In this document: positions 1 to 8,418 of the stretch, piece after piece | How positions within the stretch are numbered: position 1 is the stretch's first letter | Layout: each line of letters starts with the position of its first letter | Assembly: GCF_001297015.1 (NCBI RefSeq) | Contig: NZ_LIGE01000047.1 | Location: forward strand, 1 to 64,000 | DNA: 64,000 nt | From: Pseudomonas sp. RIT-PI-r | GTDB taxonomy: Bacteria > Pseudomonadota > Gammaproteobacteria > Pseudomonadales > Pseudomonadaceae | Reading direction: 5' to 3' | Notes under the pieces: generated by a model | What the model saw: only the letters and a program-made list of their open reading frames with translations | What the model was told of the DNA's origin: nothing | Database searches by the model: none | Translations under genes and position numbers: made by a program

Positions 1-181
1 CGCGGCACCCCGGTTTGTTCGTGTTTTTGGTGATGTTGTTCATCCTGACGGTGTTTGTCTGCCAGATGCTCGGTATCCTGCCCGCCGCCACGGCCGGCGG
101 GCAGGATACCGAGCATCTGGCAGACAAACACCGTCAGGATGAACAACATCACCAAAAACACGAACAAACCGGGGTGCCGCG
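1..181. repeat. Perfect 87-bp inverted repeat at the window start
   Basis: Bases 1-87 are the exact reverse complement of 95-181, with a 7-base loop (88-94) in between. The right arm is coding sequence of the TPM protein; the left arm is a mirror copy of it. The fold point lies where a Gly-rich, GC-rich tail would be encoded. A contig end or fold-back artefact explains this better than biology, because perfect palindromes this long are unstable in bacteria. Confidence 0.95.
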
Positions 182-722
182 AGATGAAATCATCGGACGG
201 CTCACCGCTCGATTCATACACCGTCGACGGCTCACCCAGCGGATTACCGCCGAGCACTACCAGCATCGCCGCGACGCCGTCGCTGATGCCTTTGCTGAAG
301 TTGCCGGTCTTGAACGCGGGGGTGATGACTTGATGGATGATCACCGAACTCTGCGCATCGGTGAGCCGGTCCTCCAGACCATAACCGACTTCAATGCGCA
401 CCTTGCGCTCGTCACGGGCGACGATCAGCAGCGCGCCGTTGTTCTTGTCCTTCTGGCCGATGCCCCAGTGCCGGCCCAGCTGGACGCCATAATCTTCAAT
501 GGTGGTGCCTTGCAGATCCGGTACGGTGACCACAACCAATTGCTCGCCGGTCGCCTGCTCGTGGGCCTGCAACTGCTGGCTCAGTTGCGCGCGCACCGAC
601 GGCTCGAGCATCTGTGCTTCGTCCACCACCCGCCCGCTCAGCGCCGGGAACGTCAACTCGGCCCGGGCGCTGACGGCGAACAGCCACAGCATCAGCACCA
701 GGCCCATCTTCAACACACGCAT
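1..722 (-). CDS. TPM-domain (YgcG-type) membrane protein, 3' end corrupted
   Basis: The minus-strand frame starts with ATG at 722 and opens with a signal peptide ending in SARA, followed by a TPM domain of about 130 residues (ALSGRVVDEAQML, LVVVTVPDLQG, the core NNGALLIVARDERKVRIEVGYGLED). A linker and one strongly hydrophobic helix (LFVFLVMLFILTVFVCQMLG) follow. This order, normally ending in a Gly-rich tail, is that of YgcG-family envelope proteins, which often sit next to lemA as here. After GILPAGRGGG the frame enters the inverted repeat at 1-181 and reads antisense of its own membrane helix, so the true C-terminus is missing. The family identification is firm; the molecular role is not known. 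Confidence 0.8.
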   Translation of the reverse strand, partial: MRVLKMGLVLMLWLFAVSARAELTFPALSGRVVDEAQMLEPSVRAQLSQQLQAHEQATGEQLVVVTVPDLQGTTIEDYGVQLGRHWGIGQKDKNNGALLIVARDERKVRIEVGYGLEDRLTDAQSSVIIHQVITPAFKTGNFSKGISDGVAAMLVVLGGNPLGEPSTVYESSGEPSDDFISRHPGLFVFLVMLFILTVFVCQMLGILPAGRGGGQDTEHLADKHRQDEQHHQKHEQTGVP

Positions 723-742
723 CTATTACCCCCACCGTCTGC

Positions 743-827
743 TGTAGGAGCTGCCGCAGGCTGCGATCTTTTGATCTCGTTTTTACAAACCAACGTCAAA
801 AGATCGCAGCCTTCGGCAGCTCCTACA
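743..827. repeat. REPIN, GTAGGAGCTGCCG type
   Basis: Two inverted copies of a roughly 30-bp REP palindrome (GTAGGAGCTGCCG...CGATCTTTTG) are joined by a short AT-rich spacer between the lemA and TPM genes. The same element recurs at least eight times in this window. Confidence 0.9.
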
Positions 828-838
828 CAGGTTTGTTT

Positions 839-1447
839 TCAGAATTTGACCTGGGGTGCCTTATCGGCATCCGGCGTGGTGGCTTCGAAGGTTTCGCGGA
901 TCGGCAGGTCGCTGTACATCACGCTGTGCCAGAGACGACCGGGAAAGGTGCGGATTTCGGTGTTGTATTTCTGCACCGCCAGAATGAAATCGCGGCGCGC
1001 CACGGCGATGCGGTTCTCGGTGCCTTCGAGTTGCGATTGCAGGGCGAGGAAGTTCTGGTTGGCCTTCAGGTCCGGGTAACGCTCGGAGACCACCATCAAA
1101 CGGCTCAACGCGCCGGTCAGTTGATCCTGCGCCTGCTGGAACTGTTTGAGTTTCTCGGGATTGTCGAGGGTGCTGGCATCGACCTGGATCGACGTAGCTT
1201 TCGCCCGAGCCTCGATCACCGCGGTCAAGGTTTCCTGCTCATGAGCGGCGTAACCCTTCACCGTTTCCACCAGGTTGGGGATCAGGTCGGCGCGGCGCTG
1301 ATACTGGTTCTGCACCTGGCCCCATGCGGCTTTGGCCTGTTCGTCGAGGGTCGGGATATTGTTGATGCCGCACGCGGTCAACAGCGTGGCCAGCACCAGC
1401 AGTGTGGCGACCTGCAAGCGCGAGCGATTGGTTGGGCTTACATTCAT
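839..1447 (-). CDS. lemA: LemA family lipoprotein
   Basis: A 202-residue LemA-family protein. The N-terminus is a lipoprotein signal with lipobox LLTAC. The body has the family pattern of long amphipathic helices (AWGQVQNQYQRRADLIPNLVETVKGY, then ERYPDLKANQNFLALQSQLEGTENRIAVARRDF). The ATG at 1447 is preferred over an upstream ATG at 1468 because AAGGAG lies 10 bases before it. It is probably co-transcribed with the TPM protein downstream, a common pairing. Family members are envelope-anchored; the biochemical role is unknown. Confidence 0.93.
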   Translation of the reverse strand: MNVSPTNRSRLQVATLLVLATLLTACGINNIPTLDEQAKAAWGQVQNQYQRRADLIPNLVETVKGYAAHEQETLTAVIEARAKATSIQVDASTLDNPEKLKQFQQAQDQLTGALSRLMVVSERYPDLKANQNFLALQSQLEGTENRIAVARRDFILAVQKYNTEIRTFPGRLWHSVMYSDLPIRETFEATTPDADKAPQVKF

Positions 1448-1709
1448 CGCAGTGATGCTCCTTGGCACATTTCATTATAAAAACCGAGCGCGAAACATTC
1501 TCCGCCGGCTCTTGGGGCATAATCGGCCGCGCTGCTGGATTACGACGCGCCAATGGGCTAAAAAGTGCCCTGCGCGATCACGCTGCCGCCGTGTCGGCTG
1601 CCGTTTCTGGCTCTGCTTTTTTGAGCCTGTACCCGAACAACAATAGTCGCTCCCTAAATTTTGGCTGGCCGGCATTGCATTGCCGTTTGTGCCCTTGAGA
1701 AAAATATTC

Positions 1710-4001
1710 ATGAAGAAGCTGTGTTTGCTGGGTCTGTTCGTCAGCCTGGCCAGTCATCAAGTATTGGCCGCCACGACCCCGGTACCCCTGGAAAACAAGG
1801 ACGCGTTCATCAGCAACCTGATGAATCAAATGACCCTCGATGAAAAGATCGGCCAGTTGCGCCTGATCAGCATCGGCCCGGAAATGCCTCGCGAGCTGAT
1901 CCGCAAAGAGATCGCGGCCGGCAACATCGGCGGCACCTTCAACTCGATAACCCGCCCGGAAAACCGTCCGATGCAGGACGCTGCCATGCGCAGCCGCCTG
2001 AAGATCCCGATGTTTTTTGCCTACGACGTGATCCACGGTCACCGGACGATTTTCCCGATTCCGCTGGCCCTCGCCTCGAGCTGGGACATGGATGCCATCG
2101 GCCAGTCCGGCCGTGTTGCCGCGAAAGAAGCCGCCGCCGACAGCCTCGACATCACCTTCGCGCCGATGGTCGACATCTCCCGCGACCCACGCTGGGGCCG
2201 CAGCTCCGAAGGTTTCGGTGAAGACACCTACCTGACCTCGCGCATCGCCGGCGTGATGGTTCGTGCCTATCAGGGCGCCACCCCGAGCGCCGCCGACAGC
2301 ATCATGGCCAGCGTCAAGCACTTCGCCCTGTATGGCGCGGTTGAAGGCGGTCGCGACTACAACACCGTCGACATGAGCCCGGTGAAGATGTACCAGGATT
2401 ATCTGCCGCCGTACCGCGCCGCGATTGATGCGGGTGCCGGTGGTGTGATGGTCGCGTTGAACTCGATCAACGGCATTCCGGCCACGGCCAACACCTGGCT
2501 GATGAACGACCTGTTGCGTCGTGACTGGGGCTTCAAGGGCCTGGCGGTCAGCGACCACGGCGCGATCTTCGAACTGATCAAACACGGCGTCGCCCGCGAC
2601 GGTCGTGAAGCAGCGAAACTGGCGATCAAGGCCGGTATCGACATGAGCATGAACGACACCCTCTACGGCAAAGAGCTGCCGGGGCTGCTCAAGGCCGGCG
2701 AGATCGAACAGAAGGACATCGACAACGCGGTGCGTGAAGTGCTCGCCGCCAAGTACGACATGGGCCTGTTCAAGGATCCGTACCTGCGCATCGGCAAGGC
2801 TGAAGATGATCCGGTCGACACCTACGCCGAGAGCCGTCTGCACCGCGCCGAGGCCCGTGAAGTGGCGCGACGCAGCCTGGTATTGCTGAAGAACCAGAAC
2901 GAAACCCTGCCGCTGAAGAAAGACGCAAAAGTCATGCTGGTCGGCCCATTGGCCAAAGCACCGATCGACATGATGGGCAGCTGGGCCGCAGCGGGTAAGC
3001 CGGCGCAATCGGTGACACTGTTCGATGGCATGAGCTCGGTGATCGGCAACAAGTCGAACCTGATCTACGCCCGTGGCGCCAACATCACCAGCGACAAGAA
3101 GGTCCTCGACTACCTGAACTTCCTCAACTTCGATGCGCCGGAAGTTGTCGATGACCCGCGCCCGGCCAAGGTGCTGATCGACGAAGCGGTAACAGCCGCC
3201 AAGGACGCTGACGTGATCGTCGCCGCCGTGGGCGAATCCCGTGGCATGTCCCACGAATCCTCCAGCCGCACCGATCTGAACATCCCGGAAAACCAGCGCG
3301 AGCTGATCCGTGCGTTGAAAGCCACCGGCAAACCGTTGGTGCTGGTGCTGATGAACGGCCGTCCGCTGACCATCCTCGAAGAGAACCAGTCGGCTGACGC
3401 GATTCTGGAAACCTGGTTCAGCGGCACCGAGGGCGGCAACGCTATCGCTGACGTGCTGTTCGGCGACTACAACCCGTCGGGCAAACTGCCGGTGACCTTC
3501 CCGCGCTCCGTGGGCCAGATCCCGACCTACTACAACCACCTGAGCATTGGCCGGCCGTTCACGCCGGGCAAACCGGGCAACTACACCTCGCAGTATTTCG
3601 ATGACACCACAGGTCCCCTGTTCCCGTTCGGGTATGGCCTGAGCTACACCCAGTTCACCCTGAGCGACATGGCGCTGTCGTCGACCACCCTGAACGCCAC
3701 CGGCAAGCTCGACGCCAGCGTCATGCTGAAAAATACCGGCAAGCGTGACGGCGAAACCGTGGTGCAGTTGTACATTCAGGACGTCACCGGTTCGATGATC
3801 CGCCCGGTGAAGGAACTGAAGAACTTCCAGAAAATCATGCTCAAGGCCGGCGAACAGAAAGTCGTGCACTTCACCATCACCGAGGATGACCTGAAGTTCT
3901 ACAACGCCCAGCTCAAATACGCGGCAGAGCCGGGCAAGTTCAACGTGCAGATCGGCCTGGATTCGCAGGACGTGACGCAGCAGAGCTTCGAGTTGCTGTA
4001 A
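1710..4001 (+). CDS. bglX: Periplasmic beta-glucosidase BglX (GH3)
   Basis: A 763-residue glycoside hydrolase family 3 enzyme, close in length to E. coli BglX (765). It hydrolyses terminal beta-D-glucosides in the periplasm. A signal peptide (MKKLCLLGLFVSLASHQVLA) supports the ATG at 1710 rather than the upstream in-frame TTG. The GH3 N-terminal barrel carries the KHF motif near residue 203 and the nucleophile motif GLAVSDHGAI with Asp282. The C-terminal GH3 domain (MLVGPLAKAP, GESRGMSHESSSRTDL) and a fibronectin III-like domain (DGETVVQLYIQD) follow. It is transcribed alone, divergent from lemA. Substrate breadth cannot be read from the sequence. Confidence 0.96.
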   Translation: MKKLCLLGLFVSLASHQVLAATTPVPLENKDAFISNLMNQMTLDEKIGQLRLISIGPEMPRELIRKEIAAGNIGGTFNSITRPENRPMQDAAMRSRLKIPMFFAYDVIHGHRTIFPIPLALASSWDMDAIGQSGRVAAKEAAADSLDITFAPMVDISRDPRWGRSSEGFGEDTYLTSRIAGVMVRAYQGATPSAADSIMASVKHFALYGAVEGGRDYNTVDMSPVKMYQDYLPPYRAAIDAGAGGVMVALNSINGIPATANTWLMNDLLRRDWGFKGLAVSDHGAIFELIKHGVARDGREAAKLAIKAGIDMSMNDTLYGKELPGLLKAGEIEQKDIDNAVREVLAAKYDMGLFKDPYLRIGKAEDDPVDTYAESRLHRAEAREVARRSLVLLKNQNETLPLKKDAKVMLVGPLAKAPIDMMGSWAAAGKPAQSVTLFDGMSSVIGNKSNLIYARGANITSDKKVLDYLNFLNFDAPEVVDDPRPAKVLIDEAVTAAKDADVIVAAVGESRGMSHESSSRTDLNIPENQRELIRALKATGKPLVLVLMNGRPLTILEENQSADAILETWFSGTEGGNAIADVLFGDYNPSGKLPVTFPRSVGQIPTYYNHLSIGRPFTPGKPGNYTSQYFDDTTGPLFPFGYGLSYTQFTLSDMALSSTTLNATGKLDASVMLKNTGKRDGETVVQLYIQDVTGSMIRPVKELKNFQKIMLKAGEQKVVHFTITEDDLKFYNAQLKYAAEPGKFNVQIGLDSQDVTQQSFELL

Positions 4002-4019
4002 CCGACAACGCAGTCCCCT

Positions 4020-4108
4020 TGTAGGAGTGAGCCTGCTCGCGATAGCGGTCATTCAGCTAATTCAATGCTGACTGACACACCGCTATCGCGAGCAGGCTCA
4101 CTCCTACA
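4020..4108. repeat. REPIN, GTAGGAGTGAGCC type
   Basis: Inverted pair of the second REP family (GTAGGAGTGAGCCTGCTCGC...ATAGCGGT) between the convergent bglX and phospholipase D-like genes. Confidence 0.9.
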
Positions 4109-4127
4109 TTGGTTTTGCAGCGTTAAT

Positions 4128-5285
4128 TTAACCGCGGCGGTCGAGGATATTGACCACCACCCGATCCACCCAGCCCCACACCCGCTGCTTGACCCGCCGC
4201 CACAACGGCCGGCGCTGCCACTCTTCCAGACTCACTTGCTGACTCAGCCCGAAGTCCTTCACAAAACTCGCCTCTACCGCTGCCGTCAACGCCGGATCCA
4301 GCGCCTCCAGATTCGCCTCCAGATTGAAGCGCAGGTTCCAGTGGTCGAAGTTGCACGAACCGATGCTCACCCAATCGTCCACCAGCACCATTTTCAAATG
4401 CAAAAAGCACGGCTGATATTCGAATATCTGCACCCCGGCCTTGAGCAGGCGCGGGTAGTAACGATGCCCGGCGTAGCGCACTGACGGGTGATCGGTGCGC
4501 GGCCCGGTCAGCAGCAACCGCACATCAACACCGCGCGCGGCAGCCTTGCGCAGGGAGCGGCGGATTTTCCACGTTGGCAGGAAATACGGCGTGGCCATCC
4601 AGATGCGTTTTTGCCCACTGTTCAAGGCGCGGAACAGCGACTGCAGAATGTCGCGGTGCTGGCGGGCGTCGGCATACGCCACGCGGCCCATGCCCTCGCC
4701 CTTGTCCGGCACGCGCGGTAACCGTGGCAGACCGAAATGTGCGGCCGGACGCCAGGCGCGGCGGTAGCGGTTAGCGATCCATTGGCGATCAAACAGTAAT
4801 TGCCAGTCGATCACCAACGGCCCGCTGATCTCGACCATCACTTCGTGCCATTCGCTGCTGTCATGGCCCGGCGTCCAGAACTCATCGGTGACACCGGTGC
4901 CACCGACCACCGCCAGACATTGATCGACCAGCAGCAATTTGCGGTGATCGCGATAGAAATTGCCGACCCAGCGCCGCCAGTTCAGCCGATTATAGAAGCG
5001 CAGTTCCACCCCGGCGTGGGTCAGGCGCTGACGCAGATTGAAGGTGAACGCGAGGCTGCCGTAATCATCGAACAGACAGCGCACGCGCACGCCGCGCTCG
5101 GCCGCCAGCACCAGCGCCTGGACGATGGTTTCGGCACAGGCGCCGGCCTCGACCAGATACAGCTCGAGTTCGATCTGCTCCTTGGCAGCGGCGATCTGCT
5201 CAAGCATGCGCGGGAAGAATTGCGGGCCATCGATCAACAGCTCGAACCGATTACCGTCACGCCATGGGAACACTGCGCCGCGCAT
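4128..5285 (-). CDS. Phospholipase D-like / cardiolipin synthase B-type protein
   Basis: 385 residues with two HKD motifs of the phospholipase D superfamily: HRKLLLVD (His114, Lys116, Asp121) and HLKMVLVDD (His296, Lys298, Asp303), each followed by the expected Gly/Ser-Asn loop (GGTGV; GSCNFDHWN). Size and motif spacing fit ClsB-type cardiolipin synthases, which transfer phosphatidyl groups. There is no N-terminal membrane anchor. The start codon lies one base after the stop of the upstream yceI-like gene, so the two form an operon. Other phosphatidyltransfer or phosphodiesterase activities of the superfamily are possible. Confidence 0.85.
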   Translation of the reverse strand: MRGAVFPWRDGNRFELLIDGPQFFPRMLEQIAAAKEQIELELYLVEAGACAETIVQALVLAAERGVRVRCLFDDYGSLAFTFNLRQRLTHAGVELRFYNRLNWRRWVGNFYRDHRKLLLVDQCLAVVGGTGVTDEFWTPGHDSSEWHEVMVEISGPLVIDWQLLFDRQWIANRYRRAWRPAAHFGLPRLPRVPDKGEGMGRVAYADARQHRDILQSLFRALNSGQKRIWMATPYFLPTWKIRRSLRKAAARGVDVRLLLTGPRTDHPSVRYAGHRYYPRLLKAGVQIFEYQPCFLHLKMVLVDDWVSIGSCNFDHWNLRFNLEANLEALDPALTAAVEASFVKDFGLSQQVSLEEWQRRPLWRRVKQRVWGWVDRVVVNILDRRG

Positions 5286-5286
5286 G

Positions 5287-5877
5287 TCAGCGCGCCGTGA
5301 AGATCAGCACCGCACCCACCGGCACCGACAGGCTGATGGCCGACAGATCGGCGAGTTTGCGCAGGCTTTCCAGCCCTGGCAGCAGATCGAAATCCTCGGC
5401 GTTGATCACCAGCGGCTCCAGCGTCACCACCTGAAAGCGGCGATCATCAAGGCGCGTTGCCAAGAGTTCGGCCGGGTATTCATGTTGCTTGCCGTGCAGG
5501 TTGACGGTCAGCGGCAGGCGCAATTCCAGTTGCGCGCCGGGGGCCAGATCGTTGATCGGGCGCAGGTCGATCTGGGTGGTAATGGTCGCTTCGGGGAATT
5601 GCTCGATCTGGAACAGCTCCTTGCGCATGCGCTCGTCGCGCAGCGGGATGCCGCTGTTGATCGAGTCCAGCTCAACCTCGACTTCGGCGCGACCGTTGGG
5701 ATCGACCTTGCCGTGCAGCACCAGAAAACGCTGCACTTCGGAAATACTGGCGTTTTTCGTACTGACGAACGACAGCCGCGACGACTCGCCGTCCAGATAC
5801 CAATTGGCCTGCGCCGGCAGCGCGAGGGTGGCCAGCAGCAGGCTGGACAGGGATGCAATGAGGGAGCGGTTGAACAT
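5287..5877 (-). CDS. YceI family periplasmic protein
   Basis: A 196-residue protein with a Sec signal peptide (MFNRSLIASLSSLLLATLALPAQA) followed by a YceI-like domain. It starts NWYLDGESSRLSFVSTKN, and has the typical central stretch GIPLRDERMRKELF.IEQFPEATI. YceI proteins are single lipocalin-like barrels that bind isoprenoid or amphiphilic ligands. ATG 5877 is chosen because it gives a normal signal peptide; an in-frame ATG 30 bases upstream would add a charged extension. It is the first gene of a two-gene operon with the phospholipase D-like enzyme. The ligand is unknown. Confidence 0.88.
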   Translation of the reverse strand: MFNRSLIASLSSLLLATLALPAQANWYLDGESSRLSFVSTKNASISEVQRFLVLHGKVDPNGRAEVEVELDSINSGIPLRDERMRKELFQIEQFPEATITTQIDLRPINDLAPGAQLELRLPLTVNLHGKQHEYPAELLATRLDDRRFQVVTLEPLVINAEDFDLLPGLESLRKLADLSAISLSVPVGAVLIFTAR

Positions 5878-5948
5878 TGAGGACTCGTGGGGGCGATAAA
5901 CCTGCACGAACCTTAACTGGCCATGGGGTTATTGCAAACATCCAGAGC

Positions 5949-6126
5949 AAAAGATCGCAGCCTGCGGCAGCTCCTACAGGGGGAATACATTTCTAATGTG
6001 GGGGCGGGCTCGCACGGGGAAACGTACCGCCAGCCAATAGATATGCCTTCTGTCGAATCGTGACACCGCCGTTCTCACAGGGGAACAGTGCTTGATGTAG
6101 GAGCTGCCGCAGGCTGCGATCTTTTG
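5949..6126. repeat. Two inverted REPs, GTAGGAGCTGCCG type, widely spaced
   Basis: Inverted REP copies at 5949-5978 and 6096-6126 are separated by about 117 bp of unrelated sequence, unlike the close pairs elsewhere. They fill the gap between the yceI-like start region and the IclR gene's 3' end. Confidence 0.85.
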
Positions 6127-6130
6127 GCTG

Positions 6131-6901
6131 TCAGGCCAATACCTGCTGCACATCGCCAATCGTCGCCGCCAGGCTATTCAAATGCAGGCTCAACACCCGC
6201 TCCACCGGCGCCTGATCCATCGGCCAGTGCAGCGCCATGCTGCCCACCAATTTGCCTTGCGCACGGATCGGTAGCGCCACCGCGCGAATCAGAAAGGGCA
6301 AACGCACCGGGTATTCCCAATAGCCTTCGGTACGCTGACCAAAGCCTTGATGCAAGGCCTGCTCGGTCACACGAAACAAACCTTCATCGCTCAACTGCTC
6401 ACGCTCGGCGAGCCGCTCGACCTCATCACTTTCCAACTCGCCAAGACACGCCCGCCCCATCGCCGAATGAAACAGACTGGCGTGATGCCCGACGATCTGG
6501 CAGTTGTTCGGATAACGCTTGCGCAACACCTGCGGAATCGCGCTCTCCATCACCTCGACCCGTTCGCCATCGAAGCACGACAGATCCGCGACCAGCCCGG
6601 TGCGCTCGCACAGCTCCAGCAACATCGGCGCCGCGCTCTCCACCAAATGTCGCTTGAAGCGCTGCTGACGATCGCCAAACAGGCGCTTGGCACACAAGCG
6701 GTAACGGCGGTCACTGAGGCCGCGATAGATCCAGCCCTGTTCCTGCAACGTCGCCAGCATCCGCGACACCGTGGCTTTGGGCAGGCTGGTGAGGTAGTGC
6801 AATTCCTCCAGCCCCAGCGCCTGATGCTCGCCGAGCAATTCGACAATGGCCAGCGCCCGTTCCACCGAACGCACGCTGCCGGTATCCGCTTTGCTGCCCA
6901 T
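6131..6901 (-). CDS. IclR family transcriptional regulator
   Basis: A 256-residue protein with an N-terminal winged helix-turn-helix (SVERALAIVELLGEHQALGLEELHYLTSLPKATVSRMLATLQEQGWI) and a C-terminal IclR effector domain (LELCERTGLVADLSCFDGERVEVMES; SAMGRACLGEL). The ATG at 6901 has AGGGAG nine bases upstream. It is the last gene of a minus-strand set encoding an M20 hydrolase, an MFS permease and an amidase, so it probably controls that set in response to its substrate or product. Regulator family and context are clear; the effector is not. Confidence 0.9.
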   Translation of the reverse strand: MGSKADTGSVRSVERALAIVELLGEHQALGLEELHYLTSLPKATVSRMLATLQEQGWIYRGLSDRRYRLCAKRLFGDRQQRFKRHLVESAAPMLLELCERTGLVADLSCFDGERVEVMESAIPQVLRKRYPNNCQIVGHHASLFHSAMGRACLGELESDEVERLAEREQLSDEGLFRVTEQALHQGFGQRTEGYWEYPVRLPFLIRAVALPIRAQGKLVGSMALHWPMDQAPVERVLSLHLNSLAATIGDVQQVLA

Positions 6902-6960
6902 GTGTTCGATCTCCCTGCGCGCAGATGGATGAGCACTTTTTGCAGCAAGATGCGGGCCGC

Positions 6961-8418
6961 TCAGGCTGATTGCAGGCATGGCGGCGGGCAGCGTTCGACC
7001 CAACGGGTCAGTTGTTCGTGGGCATACGCCAGTTGCAGCACCGCCCGGTCAGCCTGCGCCGGGCCGATGATTTGCAGGCCCATCGGCAGCCCCGCCGGGT
7101 TGAATCCGACTGGCACGCTGATGCTCGGCAACCCCGCCAACGTCGGCCCGATGACCACTTCCATCCAGCGGTGATAGGTGTCCATGGTCTGCCCGCCGAC
7201 CACGCGCGGCCATGGCTGTTGTGCATCAAAAGGGAACACTTGCGCGGTCGGCAACAGCAGGAAATCGTAACGCTCGAACAATTCGCTCAGGGCGCGATAC
7301 CACTCACTGCGATCGACCGAGGCTTTGTAGACATCGGCAGCGCTCAGGCGTAAACCGCCCTCGATTTCCCACTGTGCCTCAGGTTTGAGCATTTCGCGTT
7401 TGCGCGGATCGGCATACGCCGCGCCAAGGCTGCCCTGCACCAGAAAATGCCGGTGGGTCAGCCAGGTTTGCCATAAACGCTCCATGGAGAAATCCGGCTG
7501 GCACGCCTCGACCTGACAACCCAACGCAGTGAAATCCGCCAGCGCCGATTCGCACAGACTCAACACCCCGTCGTCCATCGGCAGATAGCCGTTGTAGTCG
7601 CCGAGCCAGCCAATGCGTACGTCGCTGAAATCCTTTGGCAGGCCTTCAGCAAAATGACCCGGCTCATCTTTCAGCGACAGTGGCACGCGGGGATCGTAGC
7701 CGGCCTGCGTCGACAGCAGGCGTGCGACGTCGGTGACGCTGCGGCCCATCGGCCCTTCGGTGGCCAGTTGCTGAACGAACACTTCCGGCGTCGGCCCGTG
7801 TGGTACGCGGCCTTGCGACGGGCGAAAACCGAAGACGTTGTTGAACGCCGCCGGGTTGCGCAACGAGCCCATCATGTCGCTGCCATCGGCCACCGGCAGC
7901 AGACGCAATGCCAGCGCCACCGCGGCGCCGCCGCTGCTGCCACCGGCAATCCGGCTTGCATCGTAGGCATTGGTAGTGGTGCCGAACACGCGGTTGTAGG
8001 TCTGCGAACCGAGGCCGAACTCCGGCACGTTGCTCTTGCCGATGATGATCGCGCCGCAGGCACGTACGCGCGCCACGCTGATCGCATCGTGCTGCGGCAC
8101 CTGCTCGGCGAACAACGGCGAACCCATAGTAGTGCGCAGACCGTCAGTGGCCGCCAAGTCCTTGATCGCCTGCGGCATGCCGTGCATCCAGCCTTTGGAC
8201 TGGCCGCGATCGAGTTGCCGGTCGCACTCATCGGCCTCACGTAAAACGTCCTCGGCCGGACGCAGCGAAACCAGCGCATTGACCTGTGGGTTGAAGCGTT
8301 CGATATGCGTCAGATAGGCCTGCATCACTTCACGGCACGACACCTGGCGCGCATGGATTGCCCGGGACAGCGCATCGGCGTCGAGGGCGACAATCGGATC
8401 AATCGCTAAAGGTTTCAC
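6961..8418 (-). CDS. Amidase (amidase signature family)
   Basis: A 485-residue amidase signature enzyme hydrolysing a C-N amide bond. The catalytic triad is visible: Lys86 in AIKDL, the cis-Ser in GGSSGGAA (about 161) and the nucleophile Ser185 in GSDMMGSLRNPA. The oxyanion stretch DMMG differs slightly from the usual DTGG. The GTG start at 8418 is supported by its GTGA overlap with the stop of the permease gene and by GGGAGTG just upstream. Context with an MFS permease and an M20 hydrolase suggests uptake and stepwise hydrolysis of an amide or acylated amino compound. The substrate is unknown. Confidence 0.92.
   Translation of the reverse strand: MKPLAIDPIVALDADALSRAIHARQVSCREVMQAYLTHIERFNPQVNALVSLRPAEDVLREADECDRQLDRGQSKGWMHGMPQAIKDLAATDGLRTTMGSPLFAEQVPQHDAISVARVRACGAIIIGKSNVPEFGLGSQTYNRVFGTTTNAYDASRIAGGSSGGAAVALALRLLPVADGSDMMGSLRNPAAFNNVFGFRPSQGRVPHGPTPEVFVQQLATEGPMGRSVTDVARLLSTQAGYDPRVPLSLKDEPGHFAEGLPKDFSDVRIGWLGDYNGYLPMDDGVLSLCESALADFTALGCQVEACQPDFSMERLWQTWLTHRHFLVQGSLGAAYADPRKREMLKPEAQWEIEGGLRLSAADVYKASVDRSEWYRALSELFERYDFLLLPTAQVFPFDAQQPWPRVVGGQTMDTYHRWMEVVIGPTLAGLPSISVPVGFNPAGLPMGLQIIGPAQADRAVLQLAYAHEQLTRWVERCPPPCLQSA

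Noticed and set aside
743..827. CRISPR-like repeats or terminators in the recurrent palindromes
   Set aside because: Copies are dispersed inverted pairs between genes without regular spacers; they are REP/REPIN elements.
15..1079. Long plus-strand frame of 354 residues
   Set aside because: It arises from reading through the inverted repeat and then antisense of the TPM and lemA genes.
1578..4052. 824-residue minus-strand frame
   Set aside because: Antisense shadow of bglX, Val/His/Gln-rich as typical for GC-rich antisense frames.
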